Origin: Faecalibacter sp. LW9
GTDB taxonomy: Bacteria; Bacteroidota; Bacteroidia; Flavobacteriales; Weeksellaceae
Length of the DNA: 64,000 nucleotides
Direction: 5' to 3'
NCBI RefSeq assembly: GCF_034661295.1
Contig: NZ_CP141062.1
Coordinates: forward strand, 1,240,001 to 1,304,000
Shown: positions 18,750-28,295 of the stretch, piece after piece
Layout: each line of letters begins with the position of its first letter
Position numbering within the stretch: position 1 is the stretch's first letter
The notes under the pieces: generated by a model
What the model was told of the DNA's origin: nothing
Database searches by the model: none
The model's input: the letters and a program-made list of their open reading frames with translations, nothing else
Translations under genes and position numbers: made by a program

Positions 18750-19535
18750 GTGATGAAAAAACTTGTACTACTATTTCTACTATTGAATTCCGTAACTTTT
18801 GGTCAAATTCAATATCCAATAGCTCCAGGCTGCGAACACTTCCAAGAGAAGATAGAGCGAATAAAATGTTTTAATACATATACGGCAGATTTATTAAAAA
18901 CCTACTTTTATGTGAATTCGAATGTTTATCAGTACTTCAGATTACCTTCTCTGAATGAAAAAGTGAATTTTCAAGTAGGAACATCGGGCGAATTTCGATT
19001 CAAACCACATGAGGCAAATTCGTTATTGATGAATCATTTGGCATCGGATGTATTTTATTTTTTTAATCGAATCCAAGAACTATCGAATCAAAAAATTATT
19101 CCTGCAAAAACTGGAGATGGCAGACCTGCAATTTTAAGTTTTAATATTCCAATTAACTTACCACAGAATGAAAATTTCAAATATGATAACAACAAAACCC
19201 CTATTTTATTTACTGTTCCTAATGGAAATTATGTGGTAAGATTAGGAGAAGATTATTCGTTTCATATTTATAAACATCATGAATTGATTTCTACGGTTTA
19301 TTCGATTAAAGATTTTTATGATCATGAAATTTTAAAACCATTAACTGAAAACGTAAAAAATCTTATTGTTGAGAAAAAAGTGAAAGGGAAAATTATAAAA
19401 TTAGAGGTAGAGAATCTTTTTAAAAATCAACAAGGAGAAATAAAAATTTCGTACTTTGAAAATGAAAAATTGATTAAAGAATTTTCGAATATGGAAGATT
19501 TTTTAACCTCAAGTTATTCTAACCACATTTATTAA
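18750..19535 (+). CDS. Secreted protein with TonB C-terminal-like domain (paralogue 2)
   Basis: 261 residues, signal peptide about 1-18 (ending FGQ). The mature start IQYPIAPGCEHFQEKIERI then KCF keeps the GC(E)...C pattern of paralogue 1, followed by VNFQVGTSGEFRF and SFNIPINL, again like the strands of a TonB C-terminal domain. The C-terminal half contains a repeated-looking lysine-rich strand region (VEKKVKGKIIKLEVENLF). The start ATG at 18750 is chosen over the adjacent ATG three bases later without strong evidence. The next paralogue begins 3 bases after its stop. Confidence 0.65.
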   Translation: MMKKLVLLFLLLNSVTFGQIQYPIAPGCEHFQEKIERIKCFNTYTADLLKTYFYVNSNVYQYFRLPSLNEKVNFQVGTSGEFRFKPHEANSLLMNHLASDVFYFFNRIQELSNQKIIPAKTGDGRPAILSFNIPINLPQNENFKYDNNKTPILFTVPNGNYVVRLGEDYSFHIYKHHELISTVYSIKDFYDHEILKPLTENVKNLIVEKKVKGKIIKLEVENLFKNQQGEIKISYFENEKLIKEFSNMEDFLTSSYSNHIY

Positions 19536-19538
19536 TTC

Positions 19539-20384
19539 ATGTATAAAATAATTTCTCTCGCATTTGTGTTCATCGCTATGGTATCAGTTGATGCACAGAA
19601 AAAAAATCTAGACTCTATTTCGGTGCCATTATTTACAGGATGTGAAAAGCAAGAGACTAGAGAAGATCAGTTTATTTGTTTACAAAAAAATATCACAACG
19701 ATTTATACGAATCAATTACAACACTACATTTATGCTTTTGAGTATCTAAACATTCAATCTGCAGAAGCAGAAATACAGTTTGTAGTGCATAGAGATGGGA
19801 GTTTAAAACTAAAATATGTGGATACCAATGAACCCACGTTTAGAGCATATAATGTATTAGCTTTTCAAGATATGTTGGAATATATGCAGAAGAATAAATT
19901 AAGCATTAGTGTAAAAGATATAAACGCAGCCAATCAAGCGACAGATTTGGTTTTAAAGTTTCCCATTAAGATTTCATTGAATGAGGTTGTAAAGGAGAGT
20001 TCTAATCGCCTAGTAAATGTTTTGTACGATGGAGCGATTAAATACGAGATTATCATGACTCCTACAACCGATTTTAAAATCTATGAGATAAAAGGTGATC
20101 AGTCGTTTTATTTAGGGAAGTATAATTCGTTGTTAGAAATCAAGAATACTCTACCTTATAAAAATTTAATGCAGGACGAAAAAGAGTTGGTTACATTGGC
20201 TGAATCAGACTATGGAACCTCTAAAATTTTATTACAAACAAAGAATATTTTCTACGAAAAAGATTTTTATACATTATTCATTGTTTCAGAAGTAAAGGGG
20301 AAAAGGATTAAACAATTGCGTAAATATACTTCGTTGTCTGCCTTAAAAGACTCACCTTATTACGATTGGATTATTCGAAATTAA
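19539..20384 (+). CDS. Secreted protein with TonB C-terminal-like domain (paralogue 3)
   Basis: 281 residues, signal peptide about 1-19 (ending DAQ). SVPLFTGCEKQETREDQF then ICL repeats the GCE...C arrangement. IQFVVHRDGSLKL and LKFPIKISL correspond to the TonB-C-like strands. The C-terminal half shares FYLGKYNSLLEI with FYLGKYNNLFEL of paralogue 1, so these two are the closest pair. It is co-directional with paralogue 2 (3-base gap). Function unknown; acting with the TonB receptors just downstream is only a suggestion from position. Confidence 0.65.
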   Translation: MYKIISLAFVFIAMVSVDAQKKNLDSISVPLFTGCEKQETREDQFICLQKNITTIYTNQLQHYIYAFEYLNIQSAEAEIQFVVHRDGSLKLKYVDTNEPTFRAYNVLAFQDMLEYMQKNKLSISVKDINAANQATDLVLKFPIKISLNEVVKESSNRLVNVLYDGAIKYEIIMTPTTDFKIYEIKGDQSFYLGKYNSLLEIKNTLPYKNLMQDEKELVTLAESDYGTSKILLQTKNIFYEKDFYTLFIVSEVKGKRIKQLRKYTSLSALKDSPYYDWIIRN

Positions 20385-20568
20385 TATTTTTTGTGTTGTT
20401 GTATTTGTTTTTAAACAAATATTGTTTATCTTTAAAATATCAAAAATAAAAGAGAATGAAGTTTACTTCATCTCAAAGTTTAAAGTTTACACATTCCTTA
20501 AAATTTTCTTAATAAAAATGTCGTCTGTTATAAAATTGTTTTTTTAACAGATAGGGTGTTTATTTTTC

Positions 20569-20583
20569 TTAGACTGGTTCTAA
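20569..20583. promoter_or_regulatory. Inverted repeat TTAGA-n5-TCTAA, candidate operator
   Basis: TTAGA CTGGT TCTAA is a perfect 5-bp inverted repeat with a 5-base spacer, about 320 bases above the receptor ATG. A nearly identical copy (same spacer apart from one base) is found at 23456-23472, about 300 bases above the second receptor. Two conserved copies in otherwise divergent intergenic DNA suggest a regulator site. An iron-type (Fur-like) regulator is a guess. Confidence 0.5.
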
Positions 20584-20852
20584 ATAATATTTTCAAATGA
20601 TTGATAGTGTCTGAATTGGATAATTCATGGCATAAAATAATATCATATAATGTTAATTTTATTAAGAATGGTTTTAACACTTTTCTTCTAAAATTATCAC
20701 TTTGTTCCATTTCATCTCTTAAAGTGCTGTTAAATTTATATTATTAATAATTTTATAGCTTTATTATTAAATAATAGTTAAATCTGAAATATATCATTCA
20801 GAACATTACAATTTTTTAACCTTAAAATGAGGATTTAATAATTGAAATAACG

Positions 20853-20860
20853 GAAATTTG
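20853..20860 (+). promoter_or_regulatory. Candidate -7 element, first tandem receptor
   Basis: GAAATTTG differs from TAnnTTTG at one position and is 30 bases before the ATG at 20891. The same element is at the same distance before the second receptor. No TTTG was found at -33. Confidence 0.35.
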
Positions 20861-20873
20861 CAGCGTAAACTTT

Positions 20874-20934
20874 TAAAACTATTTCAAGAGATGAGGTTAA
20901 ACTCAATGAAGCTTTTATTCGTAGGAGCTTTTGC
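20874..20934 (+). repeat. 61-base direct repeat spanning the start of tandem receptors, copy 1
   Basis: Identical to 23738-23798. It covers 17 bases of leader plus the first 44 bases of each receptor gene, whereas the bodies of the two genes have diverged strongly. This marks a recent exchange or selection on the translation start and signal peptide. Confidence 0.9.
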
Positions 20935-23365
20935 TTTAACAGCAACATTATCATTTGGTCAGGTAACTGAGCCAATTGACTCAACTTCAATCAACAACGA
21001 AGAACATGTATCTTTATCAGAAACTTTAATCGTTGGTAAAGGGGTAATCGACTTAGTAGAAGATCGTAAAACTCCAGTAGCGGTTTCTACAATTACTAAA
21101 GAAGCTATTCAAGATAAAGCTTCAGGTAACGTAGATTTCCCAGAAATTTTCACAACTACACCATCAGTTTACGTAGCGGACCAATCTTCAGGATTTGGAG
21201 ATTCTAAAATGTTCTTACGTGGATTTAGCAGCCAAAATACAGCTTACTTATTAAATGGACAACCAATTAATGGTATGGAAGACGGTAACTTATACTGGTC
21301 GAACTGGTCTGCGATGACAGAGGTAGCGAATGCTGTACAGGTGCAACGTGGTTTAGGATCTTCTAAATTAGCAATTTCTTCAGTAGGTGGAACTGTAAAT
21401 ATGGTAACGCGTGCTACTGAGAAAAAGCAAGGAGGATATGTAAGATATAATGTTGGTAACGATAGCTATATGTCAGCTACTGTTGCGTACAATACAGGTA
21501 TGAAAGGGAAATGGGGAGCTTCGATCTTATTCAACCACTGGCAAGCACATAGAAGTTATGCTATGGGTACTAGTGGTTCTGGACAAGCTTACTTTGTTTC
21601 TGTTGGATACAAACCAAACGAGCGTCACCAATTCAACTTTATGATTTTTGGTGCTCCTCAAGAACATGGACAAAACTATTCAACAAAGAGCGAATCTCAA
21701 TGGGCAACAGCTGAGCAATTCGGTTACGGTAAAAAATATAATAATCAATATGGTTATTTAAATGGAGAAGGTAAAAATTTAAGAACGAACTATTATCACA
21801 AACCTGTAGCAAACTTAAACTGGGATTGGACAATTAATGAAAATGCGTCTTTATCTACAGTATTATATGCTTCTGCTGGTACAGGAGGTGGTACAGGTGG
21901 TCAAGGGCAGACATCTGCTAACCAAATTAATGGAATGATTAATTTTGATAACTTCTCTGTTATTAATGCTCAGCAAGCTGATGGTATTGGAGGATATTTT
22001 CACTCTCCAACTAATTCAAATCCTTATAGAACTCAAAGTAAAGGGGCTGCAATCAGAACATCAGTGAACAACCACTTCTGGTACGGAGGTGTAACAAACT
22101 TCAACTACGATACAAAAACAGGGTGGCAATTTAATGTTGGTGCAGATTTACGTATGTACAAGGGGTATCATTTCCAACAAATGAATAATTTATTTGGATT
22201 AACTACTTGGCAAGATTATACTAAAATTAATGGGACTAATGTATTAGGTCCAATAAAACAAGTTACTGAAACTTTCAGTACTAACCCATGGTCTGCATTA
22301 TTCAATTCAGCTGATAAATCTCAAAGAACAGGAAGAGATTACCGTGAGAATATTAATTATCAAGGAGTTTTTGGACAAGTTGAGTATTCAACTGGAAAAT
22401 TATCTGTTTTTGCACAAGGAGCAATTTCAAACCAATTCTACCAAAAGTTTGATACTTGGAATTATGGAGGAGTAGAAACTGCATCTGAGAAAGTAAATAA
22501 AACAGGATGGAACATTAAAGGGGGTGCTGCATTCCAAATCAATGAAGAAAATACTGTTTTCGCGAATGCAGGTCGTTACTCACGTCAACCATTTTTAGAT
22601 AATGTATTTGAATATAATAAAGTAGAATTGCGTAAGCCAAGCATCGATAACGAAGAGATTACAGGTTTCGAAATTGGATACAAATATGAGACACGTAACT
22701 TAAGAGTTAATGTGAATGCATACCACACAACTTGGGGGAACAGATTCTTAGGAATTTCTGGAACTGTTAGAGGTGTTAATGATGCAGGAGAAGTTACACA
22801 ATTACCAATTTATACTTCTTATACAGATGTTACACAAGTACATAAAGGAATCGAGGTTGATTTTGATGCTAAAATCTCTAGAGCATTTGGTATGTATGGT
22901 TTCTTATCTGTAGGTGATTGGAAATATGATGGAGAAACACCATTTGAAACAATGTATACTGATACAAATGAAGTAATCGAAAGTGGTAAGGTAGATTTAT
23001 CAGGATCATACATCGGAGAAGCTGCTCAAGTAACTTTCGGATTAGGTACTAAAGTTAACTTTACAAGAAACTTATACTGGGATGTAGATTTCATGTACAA
23101 TGGAGCGATCTACGGACAAGTAAATCCAGAGCAAGTTATTGCTGCTGCTGAGCAAGGTGAAGTTTACCAAGCTCAAAAAATTAGCCCATTCGTAAGAGCA
23201 AATACAGGGTTAACTTACCAATTCAAAATTGGATCTCAAAAGATCAAATTTAGAGGTAATGTTAGAAACTTATTCAATGACCAATACGTGTCTAAAATCG
23301 ACCGTAACGGAGTTGGATATGCAATCGGTAGAACGTGGACTGCTGGTGTAACGTATAATTTCTAA
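20891..23365 (+). CDS. TonB-dependent outer-membrane receptor (tandem copy 1)
   Basis: 824 residues from the ATG at 20891. That start is chosen over an upstream TTG because it gives a clean signal peptide (MRLNSMKLLFVGAFALTATL, cleavage near SFGQ) and is shared with the next gene. The plug domain follows (about 45-160: ETLIVGKGVIDLVEDRKTPV, FLRGFSSQNTAYLLNGQPI, VQVQRGLGSSKLAISSVGGT), then a 22-strand-type barrel ending in aromatic WTAGVTYNF. There is no carboxypeptidase-regulatory N-terminal domain. It resembles FecA-type siderophore receptors; the substrate is unknown. A terminator at 23389 closes it. Confidence 0.9.
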   Translation: MRLNSMKLLFVGAFALTATLSFGQVTEPIDSTSINNEEHVSLSETLIVGKGVIDLVEDRKTPVAVSTITKEAIQDKASGNVDFPEIFTTTPSVYVADQSSGFGDSKMFLRGFSSQNTAYLLNGQPINGMEDGNLYWSNWSAMTEVANAVQVQRGLGSSKLAISSVGGTVNMVTRATEKKQGGYVRYNVGNDSYMSATVAYNTGMKGKWGASILFNHWQAHRSYAMGTSGSGQAYFVSVGYKPNERHQFNFMIFGAPQEHGQNYSTKSESQWATAEQFGYGKKYNNQYGYLNGEGKNLRTNYYHKPVANLNWDWTINENASLSTVLYASAGTGGGTGGQGQTSANQINGMINFDNFSVINAQQADGIGGYFHSPTNSNPYRTQSKGAAIRTSVNNHFWYGGVTNFNYDTKTGWQFNVGADLRMYKGYHFQQMNNLFGLTTWQDYTKINGTNVLGPIKQVTETFSTNPWSALFNSADKSQRTGRDYRENINYQGVFGQVEYSTGKLSVFAQGAISNQFYQKFDTWNYGGVETASEKVNKTGWNIKGGAAFQINEENTVFANAGRYSRQPFLDNVFEYNKVELRKPSIDNEEITGFEIGYKYETRNLRVNVNAYHTTWGNRFLGISGTVRGVNDAGEVTQLPIYTSYTDVTQVHKGIEVDFDAKISRAFGMYGFLSVGDWKYDGETPFETMYTDTNEVIESGKVDLSGSYIGEAAQVTFGLGTKVNFTRNLYWDVDFMYNGAIYGQVNPEQVIAAAEQGEVYQAQKISPFVRANTGLTYQFKIGSQKIKFRGNVRNLFNDQYVSKIDRNGVGYAIGRTWTAGVTYNF

Positions 23366-23388
23366 GAAGTAATTAAGATTATATTATG

Positions 23389-23417
23389 AGAGCGAATCGA
23401 AAGATTCGCTCTTTTTT
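23389..23417 (+). terminator. Intrinsic terminator after tandem receptor 1
   Basis: 10-bp stem AGAGCGAATC/GATTCGCTCT with GAAA-type loop and T-run, 23 bases after the stop codon. Confidence 0.92.
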
Positions 23418-23455
23418 GTTTCAGTATTAAAATTTTAACTTCGTATTCTAATTTA

Positions 23456-23472
23456 TTTAGATTGGTTCTGAA
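23456..23472. promoter_or_regulatory. Inverted repeat TTTAGA-n5-TCTGAA, candidate operator
   Basis: Second copy of the motif at 20569-20583: TTTAGA TTGGT TCTGAA, with one mismatch in the arms and one spacer change. It lies about 300 bases before the receptor ATG, closely matching the first copy's distance. Confidence 0.5.
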
Positions 23473-23716
23473 TAATTAAAATTTAAGAATACATTTAGAT
23501 TCATTTATGAATAAATATTCTAAAAATTTATCACATAAGGAATGTTTTAAAAATTAATTAAAACATTATTTTATCGTATATATGATAATTATATAATTAA
23601 ACGTTTGTTTAATTAATGATATCATGTTATTTTCTGTTAAAAGAATAATTTTTCTTTTTAATAATATATATACAGAATAAGTTTCGATAAAAAATCCGTT
23701 TCAAGGGATATCTTCA

Positions 23717-23724
23717 GAAATTTG
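23717..23724 (+). promoter_or_regulatory. Candidate -7 element, second tandem receptor
   Basis: GAAATTTG, identical to the element at 20853-20860 and 30 bases before the ATG. One mismatch to TAnnTTTG. Confidence 0.35.
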
Positions 23725-23737
23725 CACCAGTAAACTA

Positions 23738-23798
23738 TAAAACTATTTCAAGAGATGAGGTTAAACTCAATGAAGCTTTTATTCGTAGGAGCTTTTGC
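23738..23798 (+). repeat. 61-base direct repeat, copy 2
   Basis: Identical to 20874-20934 across the translation start of the second receptor. Divergence begins in the signal-peptide codons that follow. Confidence 0.9.
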
Positions 23799-26238
23799 CT
23801 TAACGGCATCATTATCTTTCGCACAGGTAACTGAACCTACTGATTCAGTTAAAGTTACTCCAATTGATTCTTTAGCAGTTGAAGAGGTTTTAGCAGACGA
23901 CGTATCATTAGGTGAAACGTTAATCGTTGGAAAAGGGGTAATCGATTTACAAGATGATCGTAAAACTCCAATTGCAGCAACAACAATCAAAAAGGAAGCT
24001 TTAGAAAATAAAGTGGGTGCAGCAGACATTACTCAAGCGTTTGTTAACACTCCTTCTGTTTATGTTGCAGGACAATCTGGTGGTTTTGGTGAATCAAGAA
24101 TTGTAACACGTGGATTTGATCAATCTAATACAGCATTCTTATTTAATGGGCAACCAATTAACGGAATGGACAATGGTAGTTTATACTGGTCTAACTGGTC
24201 TGGATTATCTGATATCGCAAGTGCTGTTCAAATTCAACGTGGTTTAGGATCTTCTAAATTAGCTATTTCTTCTGTTGGTGGAACTTATAACTTCGTAACG
24301 AAAGCAACTGATAAAAAACAAGGAGGCTTCTTTTCAGCTGGTATAGCGAATGACCATTATTATAAATCTACAATTGCATACAATACAGGTTTAATCAATA
24401 ATAAATTTGGTGTTTCTGTAATGTTAACTCACTGGCAAGGGAATGGGTACAATGATGCAACTCAAGGAGAAGGTCAAAATTACTTCATTTCGTTAGGGTA
24501 CAAACCTGCCAGAAAACATACATTAAACTTTATCTTAACAGGTGGACCTCAATGGCACGACCAAAACTCATCAAACAAAATCTCAGATTTATTAAAATAC
24601 GGACGTAAATACAACCGTAACTGGGGAATGTTAAATGGTGAGGAATACAATGTAAGAAGAAATTATTACCACAAACCAGTAGCAAACTTAAACTGGGATT
24701 GGGATATCTCTAGCAAAACATCATTATCTACAGTATTATATGCTTCTTGGGGTAGAGGTGGAGGATCTTCATCAATTACTACAGGTAAAGATAAAAATGA
24801 CGCAACTAAACCTTACGGAATTTTAGGTAATACTGAGCCTAACGGATTATTAAACTTACAACAAGTTTACGATAGACAATCAGAACAAGGAGGTGAAGCT
24901 TTAGATAGAGTTGTTTCTTCTATCAATAACCACCAATGGTTTGGTATGGTATCTAACTTAAATCACAAAATCAACAATAACTTTAGTTTCAATGTTGGGT
25001 TTGATTTAAGAACTTACGAAGGACAACACCAACGTCAAGCAAATAGTTTCTTAGGTGCGGATTACATCACTGAGACTGCAGATAAACAAAATCCTTCTTA
25101 TCAAGTTGATCAAACATTCTCTCAAAGCCCATGGAAAGCTTTAAACAAGTTTGCTAAATCATACGAAGATCGAATTGGATGGTACTACAAACAACGTATT
25201 AATTACGGAGGATTATTCGGACAATTCGAATATTCTGGAGATCGTTTTACTGCATTCGTACAAGGATCTGTTTCTGAGCAATCAAATCAACGTATTGATT
25301 ACTTCAACTATACAGCAGGTAACGAGAAATCTGAAAAAGTAACAAACTTTGGTTACAACATCAAAGGTGGAGCTAGTTTCAGAATTTCAGAAAACCACCA
25401 AGTTTTCGCAAATGCAGGGTACTATTCTCGTCAACCATACCAAAACAATATCTTCATGAACTATAAGAATGATGTAAACCCATTCGCTAAAAATGAAGAA
25501 ATTTTAGGTATTGAAGCTGGTTATAAAATTAAAGCTCGAAACTTCTGGGCAAACTTAAATGCTTATTATACAACTTGGGAAAACCGTATTACTTCAACAA
25601 GTCAATTCGTAGGACCTGAAGGAAATGATAAATACCCAGGATTATATAACCAATACGTTTACACTGTAAACCGTGGTGTAAAACAAGTACATACAGGGGT
25701 TGAATTAGAAGTTAACTACAAACCAATTCGTACATTAACGTTAACAGGATTTGCATCTCTTGGTAACTGGGAGTACAAAGGAAACTCTTTAGTAACAAAT
25801 TACGATGAGCAACAAAATATTGTTGGAACTCCAAAAACGGAGAACTTTGATGGATTAAAAGTAGGAGATTCTGCTCAAACTCAATTAGGTTTAGGAGGTA
25901 CTTTCGAAATTATCAGAGGATTATCTGTTGATGCTGATTACCGTTACAACGGAGATTTATATGGTTCTCGTGTAAATGAAGAAAATGGAAACTTAAAGTT
26001 ACCATCTTACAACATTATGGATGCTGGGGTTACATATAACGTTAGCTTAACTCCTAAAAATAAATTCACTTTCCGCTTTAATGTAAATAACGTATTAAAC
26101 CACATTTACATTCAAGAGGCTTCAACAAACTTACAAGCAACTGAAGGTACTCAAACGTACAAAGGAATTAACGTAAATAACCAAATTTATTTTGGATACG
26201 GAAGAACATGGAATGCTTCTGTTAGATTTACATTCTAA
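23755..26238 (+). CDS. TonB-dependent outer-membrane receptor (tandem copy 2)
   Basis: 827 residues. The signal peptide is identical to copy 1 up to residue 18, with cleavage near SFAQ. Plug motifs are ETLIVGKGVIDLQDDRKTPI, VTRGFDQSNTAFLFNGQPI and IQRGLGSSKLAISSVGGTYN. The barrel contains VANLNWDWDISSKTSLSTVL, close to the matching segment in copy 1, and ends WNASVRFTF. The barrel loops differ strongly from copy 1, as expected for different ligands. It has its own leader, candidate operator and terminator, so it is probably transcribed separately. Confidence 0.9.
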   Translation: MRLNSMKLLFVGAFALTASLSFAQVTEPTDSVKVTPIDSLAVEEVLADDVSLGETLIVGKGVIDLQDDRKTPIAATTIKKEALENKVGAADITQAFVNTPSVYVAGQSGGFGESRIVTRGFDQSNTAFLFNGQPINGMDNGSLYWSNWSGLSDIASAVQIQRGLGSSKLAISSVGGTYNFVTKATDKKQGGFFSAGIANDHYYKSTIAYNTGLINNKFGVSVMLTHWQGNGYNDATQGEGQNYFISLGYKPARKHTLNFILTGGPQWHDQNSSNKISDLLKYGRKYNRNWGMLNGEEYNVRRNYYHKPVANLNWDWDISSKTSLSTVLYASWGRGGGSSSITTGKDKNDATKPYGILGNTEPNGLLNLQQVYDRQSEQGGEALDRVVSSINNHQWFGMVSNLNHKINNNFSFNVGFDLRTYEGQHQRQANSFLGADYITETADKQNPSYQVDQTFSQSPWKALNKFAKSYEDRIGWYYKQRINYGGLFGQFEYSGDRFTAFVQGSVSEQSNQRIDYFNYTAGNEKSEKVTNFGYNIKGGASFRISENHQVFANAGYYSRQPYQNNIFMNYKNDVNPFAKNEEILGIEAGYKIKARNFWANLNAYYTTWENRITSTSQFVGPEGNDKYPGLYNQYVYTVNRGVKQVHTGVELEVNYKPIRTLTLTGFASLGNWEYKGNSLVTNYDEQQNIVGTPKTENFDGLKVGDSAQTQLGLGGTFEIIRGLSVDADYRYNGDLYGSRVNEENGNLKLPSYNIMDAGVTYNVSLTPKNKFTFRFNVNNVLNHIYIQEASTNLQATEGTQTYKGINVNNQIYFGYGRTWNASVRFTF

Positions 26239-26263
26239 GATGATTTAAAAATCTTCATATATT

Positions 26264-26294
26264 AAAGACGAACTTTCGGGTTCGTCTTTTTTTT
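26264..26294 (+). terminator. Intrinsic terminator after tandem receptor 2
   Basis: 10-bp stem AAAGACGAAC/GTTCGTCTTT and a T8 run. Confidence 0.9.
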
Positions 26295-26327
26295 GTTTAT
26301 ACATTTACTTCATATATTATTTTTGAA

Positions 26328-27260
26328 ATGATTCAACCACCTTATTTAAAAAAGGGAGATAAAATAGCAATCGTTGCTCCTGCAAAACGAATTGTAGTAG
26401 GGGAATTAGAAGAGGCTATTCAATTAATCAAAGATTGGGGATTTGTCCCTGTTTTGGGTAAAAATATCTACCAACAATTTGATTTAGGCTACTTATACGC
26501 TGGTACAGATCAAGAACGTGCAGAAGATTTTCAATGGGCTTTAGATGACCCTGAAATAAAAACCATTTGGTGTGCACGCGGTGGATACGGTTGTGTTAAG
26601 ATTATTGATCTATTGGATTTTACACAATTTATTCAACATCCAAAATGGATTATCGGATATTCAGATATTACGGTTTTTCATAACCATGTAAATCACTTAG
26701 GAATTCAAACTTTACACGGGGTAACAGCAAAACGTTTGGGGGATGTAGAATATCATTATGATTCTTATCCTAGTGTTTATCGTGCTTTAACGGGTGACAA
26801 AATGAATTACTCAATCCAAAGTCATGCGTTTAATAAAATTGGAGAAGCTGAAGGCGAACTTGTCGGTGGAAATCTTTCGATGATCTACTCATTACTTGGG
26901 AGTGTTTCAACATTAGAAGCTTCAGATAAAATTTTGTTTTTGGAGGATTGGTTTGAAAATTGGTATGCTGTAGATCGTATGCTAATGAATATAAAGCGAA
27001 ATGGAATTTTGGATCAAATCAAGGGATTGATTTTGGGAAGCTTTACTCGAATGGATACAGAAGAAGAAAATCAAGAGAATTATTTTCATCCCTATGATCC
27101 CAAAACTTATGAAGTTATCCAATCCATCGTCAAAGATTATGATATACCAATTTGTTACGGATTTCCAGCGGGGCATACGGGGCATAATATTGCCCTTAAA
27201 ATGGGATCAAATGTTCGACTAAAAGTCGATACAAATTCAGTAAATTTGTACTCTATATAA
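26328..27260 (+). CDS. LD-carboxypeptidase (S66 family)
   Basis: Serine peptidase that removes the terminal D-Ala from murein tetrapeptides during cell-wall recycling. 310 residues, with KGDKIAIVAPAKR at the N-terminus, the nucleophile region CARGGYGCVKIIDLLD, the GYSDIT block (all typical of LdcA/MccF-type S66) and the C-terminal PAGHTGHNIALKMG with a catalytic His. There is no signal peptide, so a cytoplasmic enzyme. Nine bases before upp. Confidence 0.92.
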   Translation: MIQPPYLKKGDKIAIVAPAKRIVVGELEEAIQLIKDWGFVPVLGKNIYQQFDLGYLYAGTDQERAEDFQWALDDPEIKTIWCARGGYGCVKIIDLLDFTQFIQHPKWIIGYSDITVFHNHVNHLGIQTLHGVTAKRLGDVEYHYDSYPSVYRALTGDKMNYSIQSHAFNKIGEAEGELVGGNLSMIYSLLGSVSTLEASDKILFLEDWFENWYAVDRMLMNIKRNGILDQIKGLILGSFTRMDTEEENQENYFHPYDPKTYEVIQSIVKDYDIPICYGFPAGHTGHNIALKMGSNVRLKVDTNSVNLYSI

Positions 27261-27263
27261 TAA

Positions 27264-27905
<642 letters not shown>

Positions 27906-27923
27906 TATTTAATCGAATGCAGA

Positions 27924-28289
27924 ATGAGTACATCTTACGATTTTGGTCGTGAAGCGGAGCGTTTTGCAGTCGATTATTTCCGTTCTCTTGGATATAAGAT
28001 CATTTGCCAAAATTATTTTTATCAAAAGGCTGAAATTGATTTAATTCTAGAAACAACCAACCAGATAGTAATTGTTGAAGTAAAAGCTTTAACCTCTGAA
28101 AAATTTAAACATCCCGAGGATTCAGTTACTATAAAAAAGAAAAAACTACTTGTTTTAGCTGCTAATCAATTTATTTTAGAAAATAATATTGATGTTGAGA
28201 TAAGATTCGATATTTTAGCATTGATAAAGCAAAACAACAGATGGATAACCAATCATATTGTGGATGCTTTTAATGCGTTTGAATTATAA
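27924..28289 (+). CDS. YraN/UPF0102 family nuclease-like protein
   Basis: 121 residues matching UPF0102, a compact PD-(D/E)xK endonuclease-like fold. It has GREAERFAVDYFRSLGYKII, then KAEIDLILE and IVIVEVKA (the acidic-xK catalytic pattern), then FDILALI. The start is at 27924 (ATGAGTACATC). It is 18 bases after upp and 6 bases before the first DedA gene. Its cellular role is not known. Confidence 0.88.
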   Translation: MSTSYDFGREAERFAVDYFRSLGYKIICQNYFYQKAEIDLILETTNQIVIVEVKALTSEKFKHPEDSVTIKKKKLLVLAANQFILENNIDVEIRFDILALIKQNNRWITNHIVDAFNAFEL

Positions 28290-28295
28290 TTTGTA

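Larger units (their letters stand above)
20385..20890 (+). other. AT-rich intergenic leader upstream of the first tandem TonB receptor
   Basis: About 500 bases with no convincing gene. Its open frames have composition and codon use unlike neighbours. It holds an inverted repeat at 20569-20583, a GAAATTTG element at 20853-20860, and the start of a 61-base sequence shared with the next receptor's leader. Confidence 0.6.
23418..23754 (+). other. AT-rich intergenic leader upstream of the second tandem TonB receptor
   Basis: About 340 bases without a credible gene. Apart from the inverted repeat (23456-23472), the GAAATTTG element (23717-23724) and the 61-base start repeat, it is not recognisably similar to the leader of copy 1. 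Confidence 0.6.

Noticed and set aside
20528-20710. 60-codon minus-strand open frame in the receptor leader
   Set aside because: AT-rich, not resembling any known protein, and lies over the candidate operator. Likely chance.
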